Source of the DNA: Rickettsiales bacterium
GTDB taxonomy: Bacteria; Pseudomonadota; Alphaproteobacteria; Rickettsiales; CANDYO01
DNA: 12,070 bases
Assembly: GCA_947424995.1 (NCBI GenBank)
Contig: CANDYO010000061.1
Span: forward strand, 1-12,070
Reading direction: 5' to 3'
The notes beneath the pieces were generated by a model. It worked only from the letters and a program-made list of their open reading frames with translations, did no database searches and had not been told where the DNA came from. The translations under genes and the position numbers were made by a program. This document shows, one piece after another, positions 7,250 to 12,070 of the stretch (position 1 is its first letter; each line of letters opens with the position of its first letter).

Positions 7250-8314
7250 TTAGCTAAATAATTTGCTTAAGCTTATATGAGTCCACTTTTTATCCTGCTG
7301 GGTGCGTTTTAAATAAAGATCCTTAAGTTTGGTATCAAAAACTATTTGATAGATAGTTGTATCTAACTTTGCTCCGCCAAGATTTAAGTCTATATCAAGT
7401 AAATCGATAATGTTTTTAATGGAGTAAGTCTCTTCAGTAGTTTGGAGCAATAGATTATTTCGTCTTGAAACTCCATTCCAAGTTAACTCATCAGTAGCAA
7501 TTGGCATATCCCAATCTTGATGAAGATAAAAATTGGTTGAAGCGAAACATAGATTGTTTTCTGGTAGATAATTTTTCATATTTTGAAAAGCTGAATATTC
7601 ATAGGATTTTAGATGATGCTGATCGGCGGCATTAATCACTAAAGAAAAATCACTATTGAGCTGCTCAAGTTGATTATCTAATTGAGCAAAATTTTGACTA
7701 TTTTGCAGAGCGATAAGTAAATTTATCAGCAAGGATTGATGTTGATTATTAACTACAAAACCACCAGAAGGCATAGCATTATTTAAGGAAATAAATAATG
7801 AAGCTGCATTGATTGCTGTTGGTGCATAAATTTGTCCAGGCAGAGCTATAAATGCAGTCGGAACCATATCAGCTTCTTTTAAAATAGTTACAGTAAGATA
7901 CTCTGCAATTAATTTATATGGTAGGCCAGCATAATCATAATTTCTGCCAATAATATTAGCGCCAGATGTTGTTTTAGCTCCTGGTATATTTATAAAAGAG
8001 CAGCCGCCAAGGGTTTCTTGGCCATCAACAAGGGAACGTAAGATTTCCATCGCATTTAAAATTTTTGCTTCATCGAAAGAGAGATTACTACCAATGGCTA
8101 CTCCTTCAATAAATTTTTGATAGCTAACTGGATATCGATTATAAAATTCTTCAGCCTTATTAAGCAATTTATCAAAAGAAATATTTTGTTGGTCAATAAA
8201 AAATTCTTTTAAGATGACTAGAGAGATATGTAGTTCTTCTTTAAGCTGCTTGCCGTACTCTATTCCCATGTTATACTTGGTGCCTTCAAGCACTAATATT
8301 CTGATATCGTTCAT
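7250..8314 (-). CDS. C45-family (acyl-CoA:6-aminopenicillanate acyltransferase-like) Ntn hydrolase
   Basis: A 354-residue protein resembling the peptidase C45 / AAT family of N-terminal-nucleophile amidohydrolases, which cut themselves at an internal cysteine and then hydrolyse or transfer acyl groups on small amides. The diagnostic region is LGGCSFINIPGAKTTSGAN (102-120 region) with Cys105 as the expected nucleophile, followed by IIGRNYDYAG (121-130), which matches the family's GRNYD signature. The N-terminal 100 residues would form the propeptide-like alpha subunit; EGTKYNMGIEYG (10-21) is also typical. No signal peptide or membrane segment is evident, so it is probably cytoplasmic unless exported by another route. 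The ATG at 8314 has a weak upstream GGAA. The gene stands alone, divergent from the EamA transporter, with no biosynthetic partners nearby. Substrate unknown. Confidence 0.75.
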   Translation of the reverse strand: MNDIRILVLEGTKYNMGIEYGKQLKEELHISLVILKEFFIDQQNISFDKLLNKAEEFYNRYPVSYQKFIEGVAIGSNLSFDEAKILNAMEILRSLVDGQETLGGCSFINIPGAKTTSGANIIGRNYDYAGLPYKLIAEYLTVTILKEADMVPTAFIALPGQIYAPTAINAASLFISLNNAMPSGGFVVNNQHQSLLINLLIALQNSQNFAQLDNQLEQLNSDFSLVINAADQHHLKSYEYSAFQNMKNYLPENNLCFASTNFYLHQDWDMPIATDELTWNGVSRRNNLLLQTTEETYSIKNIIDLLDIDLNLGGAKLDTTIYQIVFDTKLKDLYLKRTQQDKKWTHISLSKLFS

Positions 8315-8391
8315 ATTTTTTCCAAGTAAAATAAAGCTATAGTTTAATGAAGTTTGGCTTTATAACAAGGGTAATATATTTAACCATTTTC

Positions 8392-8516
8392 CGCGTCATC
8401 CCTGGCAAGCTACCGAAGGTAGCGCGACCGGGGATTTTAGGAGTTTATACCCTCATGAGATTCCCGATCTCGTAAAACTAGACAGAGCTTAGTTTTACTT
8501 CGTCAGGGATGACGCG
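8392..8516. repeat. Palindromic intergenic element, family B copy 1 (B1)
   Basis: About 125 bp with a perfect 13-base outer inverted repeat CGCGTCATCCCTG (8392-8404) / CAGGGATGACGCG (8504-8516). A left hairpin GCTACC-GAA-GGTAGC (8409-8423) sits within ATCCCTGG/CCGGGGAT arms. The core (8439-8470) contains CCCTCATGAGAT and is shared with copy B2 apart from one indel and a few substitutions. A right hairpin GTAAAACTA (8472-8480) / TAGTTTTAC (8490-8498) is perfect over nine pairs. It lies between divergent genes, so it would be in the 5' region of either or between their promoters. Flanking sequence at 8520-8530 repeats CTCATGAGA. Confidence 0.9.
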
Positions 8517-8552
8517 AAACTCATGAGACCATGAATGACGCATAATACATTC

Positions 8553-8580
8553 TTGACTAACTAACTTACCATGCTAAGAT
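8553..8580 (+). promoter_or_regulatory. Candidate promoter for the EamA transporter gene
   Basis: TTGACT (8553-8558, five of six -35 bases), a 16-base spacer and TAAGAT (8575-8580, four of six -10 bases) precede the gene. Transcription would start about 8587, leaving a leader of about 29 bases and placing the whole B1 element upstream of the transcript. The match is moderate. Confidence 0.4.
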
Positions 8581-8615
8581 CACTCGCCGTTTAAAAACTC
8601 AGAAGGTCATAATAA

Positions 8616-9536
8616 ATGAAGCAAAATTATTTGATTGCCATCAGCGCTAAATTAATGAACTGCTTGTTATTTTCTACTATTACCTTATTAACTATCCATT
8701 CTGTAGCCTTTCTACCAGTAGAGCAGGTATTGTTTTTTCGAAGTATTCTAGGGGCCGTAATCTGCCTAATTTATCTAATCACTATCAAGCAACCTATTGC
8801 TTTTAATCTATCTAAAGAAGACATTTTTTATTATTTTGCGAGAGCATTATCAAGCTTTATTGCTATGCAATTATGGATTTTTGCAATTAAGCGAGTGGGC
8901 ATCAATGAAGCGACAGCTTTAAGTTATACGGGGCCATTTTGGTTATTTTTAGCCGCTAAATATGTTATGGGTGAAGCTTTCAACTGGAAAAGCTTGCTGG
9001 CTATAGCTATTAATATGTTAGGGGTATTAGTTATTTTGCATCCAAGTCTTGCAGGGCTCAATATTATCGGTCTTGTAGCTTCAGTGGGCTCAATTTTATT
9101 ATGGGTGTTTTATGAAACTATTTGCAAAAAACAAACCTCCAATCAACATTATATGCTCCAAACTCTATATGTTTTTATAATGGCTACGCTTATAACGGCT
9201 CCTTTCGCTGTTTTTAAATGGCAGCCGATTGATTTTGAAATTTCAAGCGCTTTGTTATTGCTTGCAGCGCTTAGTGTGCTTAATGTAACTTCAATCTTTA
9301 TTGCCTATATGTTTGCTCCGATGATGATTATATCGCCATTTAGTTACGCAAGATTGGTTTTTACAGCTGTTTTGACTAGCTGGGTTCATCATGCCATCCC
9401 ACATATAGAAGTATTTATTGGTGCCGCAATAATTCTAATTGCCAATTTAGGTTTCACTTACTCATTGAACCCAGCTTCTTTACTTAAGTTAAAAAGCTTT
9501 CCAGTGTTTTTTAAGAAAAAAACAGAGCTAAATTAG
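8616..9536 (+). CDS. DMT-superfamily permease with two EamA domains
   Basis: A 306-residue integral inner-membrane protein of the drug/metabolite transporter superfamily, built from two EamA repeats (about 8-142 and 150-283), with roughly nine to ten hydrophobic segments and a basic C-terminus ending FPVFFKKKTELN. FFRSILGA (40-47 region) and NEATALSYTGPFWLFLAA, followed by a glutamate (GEAF), are typical of the first repeat; SPFSYARLVFTAVLTSW marks the second. In rickettsias a protein of this family imports S-adenosylmethionine, but the substrate here cannot be read from sequence; related members export amino acids or other metabolites. AGAAGG (8601-8606) lies nine bases before the ATG and supports this start. 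It is transcribed away from the C45-type gene and towards uvrD, with B2 between. Confidence 0.88.
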   Translation: MKQNYLIAISAKLMNCLLFSTITLLTIHSVAFLPVEQVLFFRSILGAVICLIYLITIKQPIAFNLSKEDIFYYFARALSSFIAMQLWIFAIKRVGINEATALSYTGPFWLFLAAKYVMGEAFNWKSLLAIAINMLGVLVILHPSLAGLNIIGLVASVGSILLWVFYETICKKQTSNQHYMLQTLYVFIMATLITAPFAVFKWQPIDFEISSALLLLAALSVLNVTSIFIAYMFAPMMIISPFSYARLVFTAVLTSWVHHAIPHIEVFIGAAIILIANLGFTYSLNPASLLKLKSFPVFFKKKTELN

Positions 9537-9575
9537 ATCCTAAGCTCATTATCTATAATGTTTATCAATAACTTC

Positions 9576-9604
9576 TTGAGTTAGCTAAGCGTAGGGTATA
9601 TAAA
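9576..9604 (+). promoter_or_regulatory. Candidate promoter upstream of the helicase gene, before repeat B2
   Basis: TTGAGT (9576-9581), a 17-base spacer and TATAAA (9599-9604) form a good sigma-70-like pair. A separate exact TATAAT occurs at 9554-9559 without a convincing -35 box. If used, the helicase mRNA would carry a leader of over 200 bases containing all of repeat B2. Only 36 bases separate B2 from the helicase ATG, and I see no promoter there. Confidence 0.4.
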
Positions 9605-9659
9605 GAAGTTTAATCTAATACCAATCTTCAGCAATAGCTGAGCACTTTTATAGTTGATT

Positions 9660-9797
9660 CGTCATCCCTGGCAAGCCGTACTGAAAGCGCGGTGCTACCT
9701 TAGGATGTCAGGAGTTTTTATCCCTCATGAGATCCCCGATCTACGGCGCCAGCCTTCGCTTAAAGCTTCGGCTTGGCCGCCTTCGTCAGGGATGACG
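9660..9797. repeat. Palindromic intergenic element, family B copy 2 (B2)
   Basis: About 138 bp bounded by a perfect 11-base inverted repeat CGTCATCCCTG (9660-9670) / CAGGGATGACG (9787-9797). The core 9710-9742 matches B1, including CCCTCATGAGAT and the CGATCT that follows. The right-hand apical region 9745-9780 is a large imperfect G+C-rich hairpin (GGCGCCAGCC against GGCTTGGCCGCC), quite unlike the A+T-rich hairpin at the same place in B1. The left-hand hairpin is degenerate: GCTACC is present (9694-9699) but has lost its partner. It lies between the transporter and the helicase gene. Confidence 0.9.
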
Positions 9798-9833
9798 TAA
9801 AAATTGGTAAAACCCAGCAGATGAGAAATATTT

Positions 9834-12005
9834 ATGAGCGACCAATTAAATCCACAGCAGTTAGAAGCATGTCAAAGTACTGAAGGACCTTTATTGGTTT
9901 TAGCTGGAGCTGGTACTGGTAAAACTAGAGTACTTACTCAGAGAATAGCTCATATTATCAGTAATGGATTAGCTTACCCTAGTCAAATAATGGCAGTAAC
10001 TTTTACTAATAAAGCAGCTAATGAAATGCTAATTCGTACTGAAGCAATTACCGAAACTGCAGGTATTTGGATTGGTACTTTTCATTCACTCGCTACCAAA
10101 ATAATTCGCAATCACACTGATGCTTTAGGAATAGCTAAAGATTTTACAATTATAGATGTTGACGATCAATGGCGGTTATTAAAAAAAATTATCCATGAAA
10201 AAAATATAGATGAAAAAGCATACCCTCCAAAAAATATGGCTGGGATTATAGGGCGCTGGAAAGATTTAGGTCTCTTTCCTGAAAATATTACTAGTAGGGA
10301 TGCAACCACCCAAGAACAAATAAAAGCAAGGTTAATTTATGGAGAGTATCAAAGTAGATTACGCCATCTTAATGTTGTTGATTTTGGTGATCTATTATTA
10401 TTTTGTTTAAAGCTATTTAAAGATTTTCCTGAAGTGCTTAGCTATTACCAGGATAAGTTTCGCTATATTATGGTGGATGAATATCAAGATACCAATGTTA
10501 CTCAGTATCTATGGCTTAGATATTTATCGCAAAAGCATAATAATATATGTGCAGTTGGCGATGAAGACCAATCAATATATGGTTGGAGAGGTGCGGAAAT
10601 TCGCAATATCATGAAATTTACTCATGATTTTACAGGTGCAAAAATTATTCGGTTAGAGCAGAATTATCGTTCTACTAAACATATATTGGCTACAGCTAAT
10701 CACTTGATTACCAATAATAAAACTAGAATAGGCAAAAACCTCTGGACAGATTGTCAATCTGAAGAAAAAGTGCAAATTATTGGTCAATTTAATGGCTATA
10801 AAGAAGCAGAATCGATAGTTAGCAATATTAAAAATATATCTTCAAGTATTCCTAGGAATGAAATGGCTATTTTAGTTAGGGCTAGCTTTCAAACTAGAAT
10901 AATAGAGGAAGTGTTAATTCAAAGTCAGATAGCTTATAGGATTATGGGGGGGTTAAAATTTTATGACCGCTTGGAGATTAGGAATGCTCTAGCCTATATT
11001 AAGCTTTCTTATAATTTTAATGATAGTTTAGCTTTTGAGCGGATTATTAATTTTCCTAAACGGGGAATCGGAATGGCAACGGTTGCCCAGATTCAGACTT
11101 ATGCTAATAACCATCAATGTAGTTATTTGGTTGCCACTCAAATTATGTTAGCCAATCAACATTTTAAAGGAAAAACTCAAGTTACTTTAACTGAGTTTGT
11201 TAATCAAATTGAAACTTGGAATAAATTATGGGCAGATTTATCTTGCAAGGAAGTAAGTAGCAAGATTCTTAATGAATCTGGATATATCGAGTTATTAAAG
11301 GCTGAAACAACTTTAGAGGCTGAATCTAGGTTAGAGAATTTAAACGAATTATTACGAAATATCGCAGAATTTGATACTATTAGAGACTTTCTTGAGCATG
11401 TTAGTTTGGTTAATGATGTTGATAAAGATGATGGTAACAATATAGTTAAAATTATGACTATGCATGCAGCTAAAGGATTAGAGTTTTCGGTAGTATTTTT
11501 GCCTGGTTGGGAAGAGGGCGTTTTTCCTAGTAAACGCAGTATTGAAGAAAGAAGTGGGCTCGAAGAAGAAAGAAGATTGGCGTATGTTGCAATTACTAGA
11601 GCAAAACATCGACTATTTATTTCATATGCTAGTAGTAGGCAAGTATTTGGTAAATGGCAATATAATGCTCCTTCTAGATTTATTAATGAAATTGAGCAGT
11701 TAAGTTCTGTTGAACAACCTATTAGTAAGTCTAATAAGAGCCAATGCGGTTATTCTCCGGCAAAGCTTAGGATGGCTGATAATCTATCGGTTTGGGATTC
11801 TACTTATGGGGTCAATACAAAGTTATCCACTAGTGGTCATAACGTTGTGCAAGAAAATAATATGCAGTTCAACATAGGCGATATAGTTAATCACCAAAAG
11901 TTTGGTAATGGACGTATTACAGCTATTGATGGTAAGAATGCTGATATATATTTTAGTAGCTGCGGATATAAAAAAATTATGAATAACTTCATAACTAAGA
12001 CATAA
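9834..12005 (+). CDS. uvrD: UvrD/PcrA-type superfamily 1A DNA helicase
   Basis: ATP-driven 3'-5' DNA helicase of nucleotide excision and mismatch repair and of replication-conflict removal. Length 723 residues is usual. All SF1A motifs are visible: Q-motif LNPQQLEA (5-12), Walker A AGAGTGKT (24-31, Lys30), Ia VTFTNKAANEM (55-65), Walker B MVDEYQDTN (213-221), III VGDEDQSIYGWRGA (241-254), IV LEQNYRST (274-281), V IMTMHAAKGLEF (540-551) and VI EEERRLAYVAITRAK (577-591). The C-terminus (677-723) begins MQFNIGDIVNHQKFGNG and resembles the PcrA/UvrD Tudor-like RNA-polymerase-binding domain. The ATG at 9834 has only a weak GAGA upstream. Whether UvrD or PcrA is the better name is a matter of convention; Rep is less likely given the C-terminal domain. 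The 65 bases after the stop hold no feature I can support. Confidence 0.93.
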   Translation: MSDQLNPQQLEACQSTEGPLLVLAGAGTGKTRVLTQRIAHIISNGLAYPSQIMAVTFTNKAANEMLIRTEAITETAGIWIGTFHSLATKIIRNHTDALGIAKDFTIIDVDDQWRLLKKIIHEKNIDEKAYPPKNMAGIIGRWKDLGLFPENITSRDATTQEQIKARLIYGEYQSRLRHLNVVDFGDLLLFCLKLFKDFPEVLSYYQDKFRYIMVDEYQDTNVTQYLWLRYLSQKHNNICAVGDEDQSIYGWRGAEIRNIMKFTHDFTGAKIIRLEQNYRSTKHILATANHLITNNKTRIGKNLWTDCQSEEKVQIIGQFNGYKEAESIVSNIKNISSSIPRNEMAILVRASFQTRIIEEVLIQSQIAYRIMGGLKFYDRLEIRNALAYIKLSYNFNDSLAFERIINFPKRGIGMATVAQIQTYANNHQCSYLVATQIMLANQHFKGKTQVTLTEFVNQIETWNKLWADLSCKEVSSKILNESGYIELLKAETTLEAESRLENLNELLRNIAEFDTIRDFLEHVSLVNDVDKDDGNNIVKIMTMHAAKGLEFSVVFLPGWEEGVFPSKRSIEERSGLEEERRLAYVAITRAKHRLFISYASSRQVFGKWQYNAPSRFINEIEQLSSVEQPISKSNKSQCGYSPAKLRMADNLSVWDSTYGVNTKLSTSGHNVVQENNMQFNIGDIVNHQKFGNGRITAIDGKNADIYFSSCGYKKIMNNFITKT

Positions 12006-12070
12006 ACGCCCCTAGGATTATTAAGTGTTTGTATGAATTTTTATTAACAAATCTTAATGTTAACTTTTCT

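Noticed and set aside
133..9797. Palindromic elements as a CRISPR array or tRNA-like genes
   Set aside because: Copies are kilobases apart with genes between them, have no regular spacers, and do not fold into a cloverleaf with recognisable T-loop and anticodon arms.
12006..12070. Similarity between TTAACAAATCTTAAT near 12043-12058 and TTAACAAACATTAAT near 7216-7230
   Set aside because: The match is short, of low complexity and A+T only apart from one or two bases; chance is the simpler explanation.

Overview
The window is AT-rich (roughly one third G+C by eye) and densely coded. The gene set suggests an alphaproteobacterium, most likely of the order Rickettsiales: a sucA-sucB pair, a DUF374-type acyltransferase overlapping waaA (Kdo transferase), a DMT-family permease, a UvrD/PcrA helicase, and intergenic palindromic repeats opening with GTCATCCCTGG-like arms, which resemble those of obligate intracellular Rickettsiales. 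The SucA N-terminus does not look like a close match to the genus Rickettsia as I remember it, so I stop at order level. This placement is inference from memory of families; no search was run.

Layout: bases 1-83 are the tail of an upstream gene. Bases 422-4457 hold sucA and sucB, tightly coupled, encoding the E1 and E2 subunits of 2-oxoglutarate dehydrogenase. Bases 4699-6646 hold an LPLAT/DUF374 acyltransferase and waaA, overlapping by 17 bases, an envelope lipid A/LPS module. On the minus strand lie a C45-type Ntn-hydrolase homologue (7250-8314) and, downstream of it, a small unrecognised ORF with internal 57-bp tandem repeats (6818-7222). On the plus strand follow an EamA-family transporter (8616-9536) and a UvrD/PcrA helicase (9834-12005). 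No tRNA, rRNA, CRISPR array or insertion sequence was seen.

The most notable non-coding content is five palindromic elements of about 118-138 bp. Each of the five intergenic gaps longer than 100 bp carries exactly one. They form two families (A: three copies, one of them inverted; B: two copies) with one shared plan: outer arms of GTCA-C/T-CC type, a hairpin near each end, a family-specific core, and apical sequences that differ between copies yet in most arms are still self-complementary. They could be non-autonomous mobile repeats, RNA processing or termination structures, or both.

The protein-coding genes are otherwise ordinary housekeeping or accessory genes. I found no convincing new multi-gene system. 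The repeat elements and the repeat-bearing small ORF are the parts most worth a second look.
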